Positions 5,857-12,365 of a stretch of DNA of 12,365 bases are shown one piece after another; the first letter of the stretch is position 1; the number at the start of each line of letters is the position of its first letter. The translations under genes were made by a program, and so were the position numbers. Origin of the DNA: Firmicutes bacterium CAG:631 (GTDB lineage: Bacteria; Bacillota_I; Bacilli_A; RFN20; CAG-631); NCBI GenBank assembly GCA_000433015.1, contig HF998008.1, forward strand, positions 26,300 through 38,664, given 5' to 3'. The notes under the pieces were generated by a model. It saw nothing but the letters and a program-made list of their open reading frames with translations, did no database searches and was not told the DNA's origin.

Positions 5857-6771
5857 TTAATCACCTAATGAAAGAGAAGTAAACACTTGCATCGCTGCGC
5901 CAATAATTCCTGCATCTTGATCATATTTTGCTGGAACAATTTTGATTTTACCTTTTAAGTATTCAAACACATAATCATTGACTTTTTCTTTTAATTCCTC
6001 TAAAAAATATTGTTTTGATTGCATCAAACCGCCACCTAAGACGAAAATATCTGGTTCCATATAGGCAACGATGCTACCAATAAAAGCAGCCATATTTTCT
6101 AGCCATTCATTTTTAATTTTTAATGCTACTTCGTTTTTTTGTTCGGCTAGTAAAAATAATTCTCCAGCATGATTTAACAAAAGATTGGCTTCTTTTGCTT
6201 GTTCCATTAACATTTGTCCTGAAGCTAAACCTTCAATACAACCCCCGGCTTTAAAAGCACTTGGCCTTCTTCCGCCCCTTTGAATGATCATACTGCCCAC
6301 TTCTTGTCCAAAGCCATAATGTCCAGTAATCATTTTTTTAGATAGAATGAGACCTCCGCCAATACCCGTAGACAAAGTAAGATATTGAACTACTTCGGCA
6401 TCTTTTCCATTGCCTACGCTAGCTTCTGCTAAAGCGGCAACATTCGCATCATTGCCAACATAAACCGGAAGCCCAAGGTGTTGTTTTACATATTCTTTTA
6501 AGGGAATATCTGTAATATTTAAATTAGGAATAACATAAACACTGCCATCTTTAGGGTTGACAGGCCCTGGAACACCAATGCCAATCCCTATGGGTTGATA
6601 TTTTTTGATATCTAATTGATGATATAAAGAAACGATTTGCGTAAGCAAACTATCTTTTCCATTAGATTTATCTGTTTTTTCCTTAATGACTTGTTCAATT
6701 TTACCTGTTTTTGAAACAATCGCTAAACGAATATGGGTTCCACCGATGTCAATACCGACAGCATAACTCAT
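5857..6771 (-). CDS. ROK-family sugar kinase, glucokinase-like
   Basis: A 304-residue ROK kinase, probably phosphorylating glucose or a related hexose with ATP. Seen: phosphate loop DIGGTHIRLA at 8-17, GIGVPGPV at 64-71, GNDANVAALAEA at 106-117 with catalytic Asp108, LSTGIGGGLIL at 133-143, QEVGSM at 156-161, GCIEGLASG at 177-185 and the second nucleotide motif LGGGLM. The usual zinc-binding stretch (EIGH then C-x-C-G-x2-GC) is degraded: the His is Ser160 and only Cys178 of the three Cys remains. The gene starts inside the end of pyk (ATGA, 4-base overlap), tying it to glycolysis and supporting a glucokinase role (glcK-like). Because a sugar- and zinc-contacting His is missing, I leave the substrate and symbol open. 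Confidence 0.9.
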   Translation of the reverse strand: MSYAVGIDIGGTHIRLAIVSKTGKIEQVIKEKTDKSNGKDSLLTQIVSLYHQLDIKKYQPIGIGIGVPGPVNPKDGSVYVIPNLNITDIPLKEYVKQHLGLPVYVGNDANVAALAEASVGNGKDAEVVQYLTLSTGIGGGLILSKKMITGHYGFGQEVGSMIIQRGGRRPSAFKAGGCIEGLASGQMLMEQAKEANLLLNHAGELFLLAEQKNEVALKIKNEWLENMAAFIGSIVAYMEPDIFVLGGGLMQSKQYFLEELKEKVNDYVFEYLKGKIKIVPAKYDQDAGIIGAAMQVFTSLSLGD

Positions 6772-8177
6772 AATTTAACAACCTTCATAAAGTTGGTATT
6801 TCCAACGCCGTTGCCACCAGTAATGATGATATTTTCTCCCTCTTTTACACCATAATAAGTAGCAATTTCACAAGCTTTATTGACATAGTCCAATTCAGAA
6901 GTAGGTTGATTGGAAACAACAGGATAAACGCCCCAATTCAAAGTTAAAGATAAGCGAATTTCTTCGCTACTTGTTACGGCAGCAATCGGACAACAAGGTC
7001 TAAATTTGGAAATTCTTTTTGCCGTTGTACCTGACTCTGTAAACGCAACAATTAATTTTGCATCCACAAGTAAAGCGGTGTCTGCTACAGATAAAGCAAC
7101 CGCATCATTTAAAGTTTTTTCACTGCTATTATACGCTTTTTGAATTTTTCCTTTATAAAAAATTTCACATTCTGTACGAGAACAAATTTTAGATAAAGTA
7201 GAGACTGCTTCTACTGGATATTTTCCAGTTGCAGAAACATTTGAAAGCATGATTGCATCCACACCATCTAAGATGGCATTGGCTACATCACTAACTTCTG
7301 CACGACTTGGTTTTTTATTTCTTGACATGGAACTTAAAATTTGCGTAGCTACAATGACAAATTTTCCAGCATCATTACATTTTTTTACAATTCTTTTTTG
7401 TAAAATAGGAATATCCTCAACGGGAACTTCAATACTTAAATCCCCTCTAGCAATGACAATGCCATCAGCAGCCGCAATGATTTCATCTAAATGTTCAATT
7501 GCTTGTAAATTTTCAATTTTAGCAACAACTTTTTGATGCCCATTTTTAGAAGCAATATAATTTTTTAAATCTAAAACATCTTGTCCATTGCGAACAAAAG
7601 CGGCACCAATATAGTCTAAATTTTCAGCAATAGCAAAATCGACACGTACTAAATCATTTTGTGATAAATAAGGAACATTAATTTTGGCATTTGGGACATT
7701 GACAGAACTTTCGTCTTTAATCGTTGCTGAATTGATAGATTCGCAAACTAAACTGCGATTACTTTTATTTTTTTCAATGACTCGTAAAATTAAATTTCCA
7801 TCATCCACTAAAATTTGATCATCTGCTTGAACATCATCAAATAATCCTTCATAAGTGACACTAAATTCATCACAAGATCCCACAATTGGTGTGGTATGAA
7901 TGATGACTTTACATCCTTTAGCGATGGATGCATTGCCATCTTTAAACGTATGGGTGCGAACTTTAGGTCCTCTCGTATCAATCATAATAGATAAAGGTTT
8001 GCCATGAATTAAAGCTAATTTTTTTGCAGTCACTGCAAAACGACCTTGTGTCGTTAAATTACCGTGAGCAAAATTCAAACGGACAACATTCATTCCTTCA
8101 AGAAGCATTTGCTCCATGACAGATTCTGGTTCTGATTGAGAACCAATGGTACAGACAATTTTCGTTTTGTTTAGCAT
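6768..8177 (-). CDS. pyk: Pyruvate kinase
   Basis: This enzyme converts phosphoenolpyruvate and ADP to pyruvate and ATP, the last step of glycolysis. The 469-residue protein has the A/B barrel and C domains but not the extra PEP-utiliser-like tail of B. subtilis Pyk. Seen: NKTKIVCTIG at 3-12, RLNFAHG at 33-39, DTRGPKVRT at 67-75, KIEN with catalytic Lys220, ARGDLS with Asp246, VATQ at 277-280 and the effector-region TESGTTAKRISKFRP. Unusual residues: Ala37 for the cation-liganding Ser, Lys72 for Glu of GPE, and LSNVSA instead of LSGETA. I chose the ATG at 8177 because MLNKTKIVCTIG is the family start; an upstream TTG at 8222 would overlap pfkA. It follows pfkA by 26 bases and overlaps the ROK kinase. 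Confidence 0.97.
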   Translation of the reverse strand: MLNKTKIVCTIGSQSEPESVMEQMLLEGMNVVRLNFAHGNLTTQGRFAVTAKKLALIHGKPLSIMIDTRGPKVRTHTFKDGNASIAKGCKVIIHTTPIVGSCDEFSVTYEGLFDDVQADDQILVDDGNLILRVIEKNKSNRSLVCESINSATIKDESSVNVPNAKINVPYLSQNDLVRVDFAIAENLDYIGAAFVRNGQDVLDLKNYIASKNGHQKVVAKIENLQAIEHLDEIIAAADGIVIARGDLSIEVPVEDIPILQKRIVKKCNDAGKFVIVATQILSSMSRNKKPSRAEVSDVANAILDGVDAIMLSNVSATGKYPVEAVSTLSKICSRTECEIFYKGKIQKAYNSSEKTLNDAVALSVADTALLVDAKLIVAFTESGTTAKRISKFRPCCPIAAVTSSEEIRLSLTLNWGVYPVVSNQPTSELDYVNKACEIATYYGVKEGENIIITGGNGVGNTNFMKVVKL

Positions 8178-8187
8178 GTCAATCGAT

Positions 8188-8196
8188 TTCTCCTTT
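8188..8196 (-). promoter_or_regulatory. Ribosome binding site of pyk
   Basis: AAAGGAGAA read on the minus strand; its GGAG ends 12 bases before the ATG at 8177. The spacing is long but there is no closer start codon in frame. Confidence 0.65.
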
Positions 8197-8203
8197 ACAT
8201 TTT

Positions 8204-9169
8204 TTATATTTTTTGTACACAAGGTTTAATTTCTTGTGCTTGTTTCTTTGGTAAGCGATTTGCTTCTAAAATATTCGTGGCTTTTAATTGTTCACCCAAA
8301 ACACCAACACATTTGCCTGTTTCACCTTTGCATAATAAATCAACAGCAAAAATGCCTAAGCGAATAGCTAAAACACGATCAAATGCGGAAGGTCTACCTC
8401 CTCTTTGAACATGTCCTAAAACCGTGCAACGTGGGTCTAAATCGGTTTTTTCTTGAATGACTTTTTCAAGTTCATCTACCGGAATCGTATGTTCTGCAAC
8501 AACAATAATGATTTCTTTTTTTCCATGATCTCTTGCAACTTGTATGACCTTTAACATTTCATTTTCATCATACATTTCTTTATTGTATAATACATACTCT
8601 GCTTCACAAGATAAAGCACCACGTAATGCTAAATCTGGACAATATCTACCCATGACTTCAACAATAATACAACGATGATGAGAACCAGCGGTATCTCTTA
8701 ATTTATCAATGGATTCTACAATCGTATTTAAACAAGTATCAAACCCAATGGTATATTCCGTTGAAGGAATATCATTATCAATCGTTCCTGGAACTCCAAT
8801 ACAGCGAATGCCTAATTCAGAAAGGCGAAGTCCGCCCATATATGTTCCATCTCCACCAATACAAACTAAAGCATCAATGCCATGATGATTTAAAATTTCT
8901 ACAGCCTTTTTTTGTACTTCAACTTCTTTAAATTCAGGAAGTCGAGCAGAACCTAAAATGGTTCCACCCTTACTAACGATATTTTCAACATCTTTATATT
9001 GCAAAGGAAAAATTTGATCTTCAATTAATCCTTTATATCCATCCATAATTCCAAAAACTTCTAAATTTCTTTTTAATCCCGCTTTGACAATCGCATAAAT
9101 TGCGGCATTCATTCCTGGGGCATCGCCACCAGATGTGAGTATTCCAATTTTTTTAATTGCATGCTCCAT
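8204..9169 (-). CDS. pfkA: ATP-dependent 6-phosphofructokinase
   Basis: PfkA phosphorylates fructose 6-phosphate to fructose 1,6-bisphosphate, the committed step of glycolysis. At 321 residues it matches B. subtilis PfkA (319). Seen: GILTSGGDAPGMNAA at 9-23, GGDGTYMGG at 105-113, PGTIDNDIP at 127-135 with catalytic Asp131, VEVMGR at 170-175 and LGHVQRGGRPSAFDR. Gly in GGDGT and Gly128 in PGTIDND mark the ATP-using rather than the pyrophosphate-using type. In the effector pocket the residue equivalent to Arg21 is Tyr25 and that to Arg25 is Lys29. The ATG at 9169 sits behind a strong AAGGGAGGT; a longer frame up to 9274 would run through the dnaI terminator and is rejected. It is the first gene of the glycolytic operon. 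Confidence 0.98.
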   Translation of the reverse strand: MEHAIKKIGILTSGGDAPGMNAAIYAIVKAGLKRNLEVFGIMDGYKGLIEDQIFPLQYKDVENIVSKGGTILGSARLPEFKEVEVQKKAVEILNHHGIDALVCIGGDGTYMGGLRLSELGIRCIGVPGTIDNDIPSTEYTIGFDTCLNTIVESIDKLRDTAGSHHRCIIVEVMGRYCPDLALRGALSCEAEYVLYNKEMYDENEMLKVIQVARDHGKKEIIIVVAEHTIPVDELEKVIQEKTDLDPRCTVLGHVQRGGRPSAFDRVLAIRLGIFAVDLLCKGETGKCVGVLGEQLKATNILEANRLPKKQAQEIKPCVQKI

Positions 9170-9176
9170 TTTAAAA

Positions 9177-9185
9177 ACCTCCCTT
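9177..9185 (-). promoter_or_regulatory. Ribosome binding site of pfkA
   Basis: AAGGGAGGT on the minus strand, seven bases before the ATG, decides the start at 9169. Confidence 0.88.
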
Positions 9186-9198
9186 AATGTCTTTCTAT

Positions 9199-9221
9199 TA
9201 TTAGTATATAATATACTAATA
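9199..9221 (-). promoter_or_regulatory. Inverted repeat over the probable pfkA promoter (candidate operator)
   Basis: TATTAGTATA (9199-9208) and TATACTAATA (9212-9221) are perfect 10-bp inverted arms around a 3-base spacer, 14 bases upstream of the pfkA ribosome site. The repeat contains TATACT/TATATT hexamers suitable as a -10 box on the minus strand, while the upstream region is a pyrimidine tract with no good -35. A dimeric repressor site on the promoter of the glycolytic operon is a plausible reading. It does not resemble a CcpA cre site. The AT-richness lowers confidence. Confidence 0.5.
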
Positions 9222-9240
9222 AAAAAAGAAAGAAAAAACG

Positions 9241-9268
9241 AAAAAAAAACGAGTTTTATCCTCGTTTT
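9241..9268 (-). terminator. Rho-independent terminator of the mutM-coaE-dnaB-dnaI operon
   Basis: On the minus strand AAAACGAG (9268-9261) pairs with CTCGTTTT (9253-9246) around a 7-base loop. Nine T residues follow (9249-9241), then a further long pyrimidine tract. The stem overlaps the dnaI stop codon. Confidence 0.9.
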
Positions 9269-10124
9269 AATCAATTAATTCCTTCATTTTAGAAATTAGT
9301 TTTTCAGCCTTTAAATGATCTTTTTGTATTGTATACAACAAAGGCAATTGTTCTAAGCTAAACTCACTAATAAAAATGGTTGTTAAATGTTGGTCAATTC
9401 GCGCATTGAGTAATGGAAGTAAGATATCATCCCGACTCCAAGAAGTAATTGATTCTCCACCAATGTCATCTAAAATTAAAACATCACATTGGTAAACCTT
9501 CATTAAAAGATCTTCATAGCCATTTTTATCGGCAAATAATGCCTTTAAATCCGAAAGAAACTGACTTATTTTTACTAAACTGCAACGATATTGGTGCAAT
9601 AATGTAGATAACAATCCAATTTCAAAAATTTTACGTTGACGACTATCTTTAATTTGTAAATAACATCCCTTTGTAGAAGAATGATGGTATAGTTTTAAAT
9701 ACATCGTTTGAAAACTTTTTGGTAATTGTAAACATATCGAGCGAAATTCTTGTAATCGATGTTGTGAAAAAATCGTTTCCATCGAATAAAAAGAATAGAG
9801 TAACCGTTGTTCTTTTTGATAAAACTCTTGATAATAATCACAGATTCGAATGGTTTCAACAAGAACATTGGAATTTTCTTCTTTATTTAAATAAAGTTGT
9901 GTCCCCTTTTTTGTTTTTTTACAATCCTTTAAACTTTGACATTGTTCACAACAGGCATTTTGTTGTACAAAAAACAAAATTTTATCGACATTGTTTAAAA
10001 CTTCTTCTTTCGATAAATGAAGTTCTAAAATTAATTTTTTAGCAAGTGGAGAGGCATAAACCAAATCTAATAATGCTTCTTGATTCATTGAAGGGAGTGG
10101 TTGTTTAAAAATTCTTTCCATCAT
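9267..10124 (-). CDS. dnaI: DnaI-like primosomal helicase loader with degenerate P-loop
   Basis: A 285-residue homologue of DnaI, the AAA+ protein that loads the replicative helicase in Bacillota. Seen: an N-terminal helical region, a probable zinc site C-E-Q-C at 59-62 with Cys68, the AAA+ core with an intact Walker B VLILDDIGGES at 215-225, and the family-typical SWSRDDILLPLLNARI at 228-243. The Walker A loop, expected right after GCYLQ (153-157), is absent: IKDSRQRK (158-165) replaces GPxGxGKS. Sensor 1, usually TSN, reads ISE. The gene is otherwise colinear with the family. It starts at the TAATG overlap with dnaB (base 10124), with GGGGG five bases upstream; an ATG 12 bases earlier lacks a ribosome site. 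Identity rests on Walker B, the zinc motif and the dnaB-dnaI context. Confidence 0.88.
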   Translation of the reverse strand: MMERIFKQPLPSMNQEALLDLVYASPLAKKLILELHLSKEEVLNNVDKILFFVQQNACCEQCQSLKDCKKTKKGTQLYLNKEENSNVLVETIRICDYYQEFYQKEQRLLYSFYSMETIFSQHRLQEFRSICLQLPKSFQTMYLKLYHHSSTKGCYLQIKDSRQRKIFEIGLLSTLLHQYRCSLVKISQFLSDLKALFADKNGYEDLLMKVYQCDVLILDDIGGESITSWSRDDILLPLLNARIDQHLTTIFISEFSLEQLPLLYTIQKDHLKAEKLISKMKELID

Positions 10125-11344
10125 TATTTCCCCCATTCATTCAATGCTTTTTCAAATTCATCATTGATTGGATCTTCTATGGTTGTTGCAGAAGAAAAAA
10201 CATTTTCTTCTTTTTTATCGAATTTACGCACTAGCGCCTTTTTTAAATAATTCAAAACTTGATAAGCATTTTGACATTTTTCTTTGATGACCGATGAAGC
10301 CACTTTTTGCACATAACCGTTAAAATTATAATCACTCTTTTTATTCTTTACACAATAATAAAGAACAGCATTAATCATGCCACTTGTCATTTTGGCATCT
10401 TGCAATTGCTTAATTAAGTAAAGATCATTTTTAAATAAGGATGGAATATGTAAAAGACCTTTATAATAGTCATAAGGATCACTATCATCTAAATGTTTGG
10501 CAAATAAAAAGAGATCGGATGTTTCATCTTTTGGTTGTTCAAGCACTGGAGTCGATTGTCCACATTTTTCGGCTTCTTGATTAAAAAGCATTAAATTGAT
10601 TTTTTTCTTTTGATTTTCATCTATTTGTATGGAAGATAAAACACAATTTTCTAATTGCTTTTCATTTAAATCAAATAGCATTTTCACACGAGCAATTTCT
10701 TTTTTTACGGCACTCGTAAAAAGAGATTTTGGAATTAAATGTTCGGTCATTTTTACCACAAAAGCATCCATATTTAAATTGGATACGACATTTTTAGTCA
10801 CCTTTTCACTATAATGTTGGGATAAATTTTTAATAGATGCGGGTTTGATGACAAAACTTTCTTCAAAAGAAGAACTAATATCAATATAGTCATCATTTTG
10901 GGGTTGATAGTCACTATAAAAATATTGTGTACGATAAAATTCATCTTCTCCTAAACTTTTTAAAAGCAAACTATTTAACACCGTATCATTAAAAAAATCA
11001 TTGGGCGTTTTAGGAGATTGCAAAGCGTATAGATAATCTAGCGCAATTTTATTTTCATTTTCCTTAATCTTTGTATTTAATAAACCAATACTTTCTAATT
11101 TTTTTCTAGCCAATAAAAAGTCTGTTTTATTAATTTGCATTAGTGCAAATAATCGTTTGTGGGTACGATTGGTTGCAACTACTGGACTTAAACTATTTTC
11201 ATTGAGTAAAGTTAAATATAAACTCGTTGCGGTATACCCAATAATCGGTTGGTAAAGACGAATGAGGACTTTTAAATCAAAGTCTGAAACAATGCCATTT
11301 TTTTGAATCGAATAAGTATCAAATTCTTTGACATCTTTTTTCAT
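10124..11344 (-). CDS. dnaB: Primosomal replication initiation/membrane attachment protein DnaB (Bacillota type)
   Basis: This DnaB is not the helicase. It is the DnaB/DnaD-family protein that, with DnaD and DnaI, loads the replicative helicase at oriC and at restarted forks. The 406-residue protein begins with the winged-helix region DFDLKVLIRLYQPIIGYTA (21-39), which is diagnostic, followed by a variable middle. A DnaB_2/DnaD-like domain lies at about 292-360 (KGLLHIPSLFKNDLYLIKQL, then YNFNGYVQKVASSV). In the Y-x3-I-x3-W signature the Trp is replaced by Val352. The protein is shorter than B. subtilis DnaB (472). A good GGAGG ribosome site precedes the ATG. It follows coaE by 35 bases; no nrdR gene lies between, unlike in B. 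subtilis. Confidence 0.93.
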   Translation of the reverse strand: MKKDVKEFDTYSIQKNGIVSDFDLKVLIRLYQPIIGYTATSLYLTLLNENSLSPVVATNRTHKRLFALMQINKTDFLLARKKLESIGLLNTKIKENENKIALDYLYALQSPKTPNDFFNDTVLNSLLLKSLGEDEFYRTQYFYSDYQPQNDDYIDISSSFEESFVIKPASIKNLSQHYSEKVTKNVVSNLNMDAFVVKMTEHLIPKSLFTSAVKKEIARVKMLFDLNEKQLENCVLSSIQIDENQKKKINLMLFNQEAEKCGQSTPVLEQPKDETSDLFLFAKHLDDSDPYDYYKGLLHIPSLFKNDLYLIKQLQDAKMTSGMINAVLYYCVKNKKSDYNFNGYVQKVASSVIKEKCQNAYQVLNYLKKALVRKFDKKEENVFSSATTIEDPINDEFEKALNEWGK

Positions 11345-11379
11345 TTTCTTTTCCTCCCTTCATTGATGGTATATTCATT

Positions 11380-11949
11380 TTAGTTGATTTTCTTTAAATT
11401 ATCAACTAAAGATTGTAGACTTTTTTTAGTCTTTTTTAAATTCATTTTATTTTCAATAATAAAATCGGCTCGACGTATTTTTTCTTTTTGCGACAATTGT
11501 TGTTTTTGTAAAAATTGCATAAAATGAAATTGTTGAAGATTTCGCGTTTTTAATCGCTTTTTTTGTAAGCATTTTGAAGTTTTAACTGTGATTGTATAAT
11601 CACATAACGATTCTAAATGGCGTTCAAAAAGTAAAGGGATTTCTACAAAAACAAGATCATTTTCATACTTTTTTTTGATTTCTTGAATTTGACAAATGAC
11701 AAAAGGATGGATGATTTGATTTAATTTTTGTAAATTTGAAGGTTGATTGTAAAGAAGTTCTTTTAATTTGGCTTTATCAAAAGGAGCATTGTTAAAAAAA
11801 GCTTTTTGAAGTGCAAGAAGAATCTTTTCATCTTGATAGGCTTTTAAAACAAATTCATCACTATCATAAACGGGATAGTTTTTTTCTTTTAATAATTGAC
11901 CGATAAATGATTTTCCACTTCCAATCACACCTGTAATTCCAATTAACAT
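11380..11949 (-). CDS. coaE: Dephospho-CoA kinase
   Basis: CoaE phosphorylates the ribose 3'-OH of dephospho-CoA with ATP, the last step of CoA synthesis. The 189-residue P-loop kinase shows LIGITGVIGSGKS at 2-14 (Walker A), DSDEFV at 29-34 with the substrate-binding Asp, LNQIIHPFV at 76-84, VFVEIPLLFE at 100-109 and the Arg-rich lid followed by ADFIIEN at 161-167. The first Gly of the usual GGIGSGKS loop is Val8, a mild change. The ATG at 11949 has AAAAGGAGGA just upstream and gives the normal N-terminus; an extension into mutM is rejected. It begins one base after the mutM stop, as in the common mutM-coaE pairing of Bacillota. Confidence 0.96.
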   Translation of the reverse strand: MLIGITGVIGSGKSFIGQLLKEKNYPVYDSDEFVLKAYQDEKILLALQKAFFNNAPFDKAKLKELLYNQPSNLQKLNQIIHPFVICQIQEIKKKYENDLVFVEIPLLFERHLESLCDYTITVKTSKCLQKKRLKTRNLQQFHFMQFLQKQQLSQKEKIRRADFIIENKMNLKKTKKSLQSLVDNLKKIN

Positions 11950-11950
11950 T

Positions 11951-12365
11951 TTAATCCTCCTTTTGACAATTCGGACAATAATGCGTTCCACGACCACTCA
12001 CTTTAATTTTAACAATGGGTTGATGGCAAATAGGACAAGGTTTACCCTTTTTTCCATAAACCATCAATTCATTTTGAAATAGACCATCAATGCCTTGGGC
12101 ACTATGGTAACTTTTAATCGTAGAACCTCCTAGTTGAATAGCTTTACTTAACACGATTTTTGCTTGTTTGATTAATTCATTACAATCCTTTAAGGTTAAC
12201 GTATTCCCTTTTTTTAAGGGAGATAAGCGACTAGCAAAACAAATTTCATCAGCATAAATATTGCCAATTCCTGCTAAAATCGTTTGATCTAATAAGATTT
12301 GCTTTAATGTTTTTTGACTTTTTTTTATTTTTTGATAAAAATACGTTCCATCTTTTAATTCAAAG
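11951..12365 (-). CDS. mutM: Formamidopyrimidine-DNA glycosylase MutM (Fpg), C-terminal part (5' end outside window)
   Basis: The visible 137 residues are the C-terminal half of Fpg, a DNA glycosylase/AP lyase that removes 8-oxoguanine. The open frame enters from base 12365; the ATG at 12154 is internal. Seen: the helix-two-turn-helix segment LLDQTILAGIGNIYADE with the DNA-contacting GNIYADE, then LGGSTIKSY, and the zinc finger CPICHQPI...CPNCQ at the end, whose GRGTHYCPNC contains the essential DNA-binding Arg. The catalytic N-terminal Pro-Glu lies outside the window. It is the upstream partner of coaE. In B. subtilis polA-mutM-coaE are adjacent, so polA may lie just beyond. Confidence 0.96.
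   Translation of the reverse strand, partial: FELKDGTYFYQKIKKSQKTLKQILLDQTILAGIGNIYADEICFASRLSPLKKGNTLTLKDCNELIKQAKIVLSKAIQLGGSTIKSYHSAQGIDGLFQNELMVYGKKGKPCPICHQPIVKIKVSGRGTHYCPNCQKED
11955..11964 (-). promoter_or_regulatory. Ribosome binding site of coaE inside the mutM end
   Basis: AAAAGGAGGA on the minus strand lies in the last codons of mutM, five bases from the coaE ATG, indicating coupled expression and fixing the coaE start. Confidence 0.85.

Noticed and set aside
6768..6770. TGA read as tryptophan (mycoplasma code)
   Set aside because: TGA is the natural pyk stop within an ATGA overlap, and tryptophans in these proteins are TGG. The standard bacterial code applies.
7249..7536. Plus-strand open frame of 95 codons
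   Set aside because: It lies wholly inside pyk on the opposite strand and reads as the complement of conserved pyk motifs.
9719..10042. Plus-strand open frame of 107 codons
   Set aside because: It is antisense to dnaI, has no ribosome site, a composition without domain features, and dnaI is well supported on the other strand.

Overview
The window is AT-rich chromosomal DNA from a low-GC Gram-positive bacterium (Bacillota). The DnaB/DnaD-type and DnaI primosome genes, the apt-rel order, the mraZ-rsmH pair and the strong AGGAGG ribosome binding sites all point there. TGA is a stop (it ends the pyruvate kinase gene) and tryptophan is TGG, so this is not a TGA-recoding mycoplasma. The small division-cluster remnant and a BspA/InlB-type lipoprotein fit the Erysipelotrichia/Mollicutes-related branch, often host-associated; that placement is inference. 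No tRNA, rRNA, insertion sequence, phage gene or CRISPR array was seen, and no gene-free stretch exceeds 300 bases.

Layout. Bases 1-1031, minus strand: apt followed by rel (3' end outside the window), for purine salvage and (p)ppGpp control. Bases 1136-2872, minus strand: a short mraZ-rsmH operon ending in a 75-residue exported or membrane peptide where ftsL would be expected, then a terminator. It has a near-consensus promoter with 10-bp-spaced TGG repeats that look like the MraZ operator. Bases 2922-4357, plus strand: a divergent pair, a HAD phosphatase and an ECF-type vitamin transporter S component with its own extended -10 promoter and a short structured leader. It is closed by a long bidirectional terminator.

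Bases 4356-9221, minus strand: a five-gene operon pfkA-pyk-ROK kinase-coaX-lipoprotein. The three middle junctions are very tight (a 4-base overlap, a 2-base gap, a 17-base gap). It carries upper and lower glycolytic steps plus the first step of CoA synthesis, and a perfect inverted repeat covers its likely promoter. Bases 9241-12365, minus strand: mutM (5' part outside the window)-coaE-dnaB-dnaI, joining base-excision repair, the last step of CoA synthesis and replicative helicase loading, with a terminator over the dnaI stop.

Most genes are ordinary housekeeping genes. The unusual signals lie within them. DnaI keeps Walker B but has lost its whole Walker A P-loop. The pyruvate kinase has the residue pattern linked to potassium independence. 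The ROK kinase has lost its zinc site. CoaX lacks the Arg of GADR. A tiny exported peptide ends the mraZ-rsmH operon. I saw no wholly new multi-gene system.
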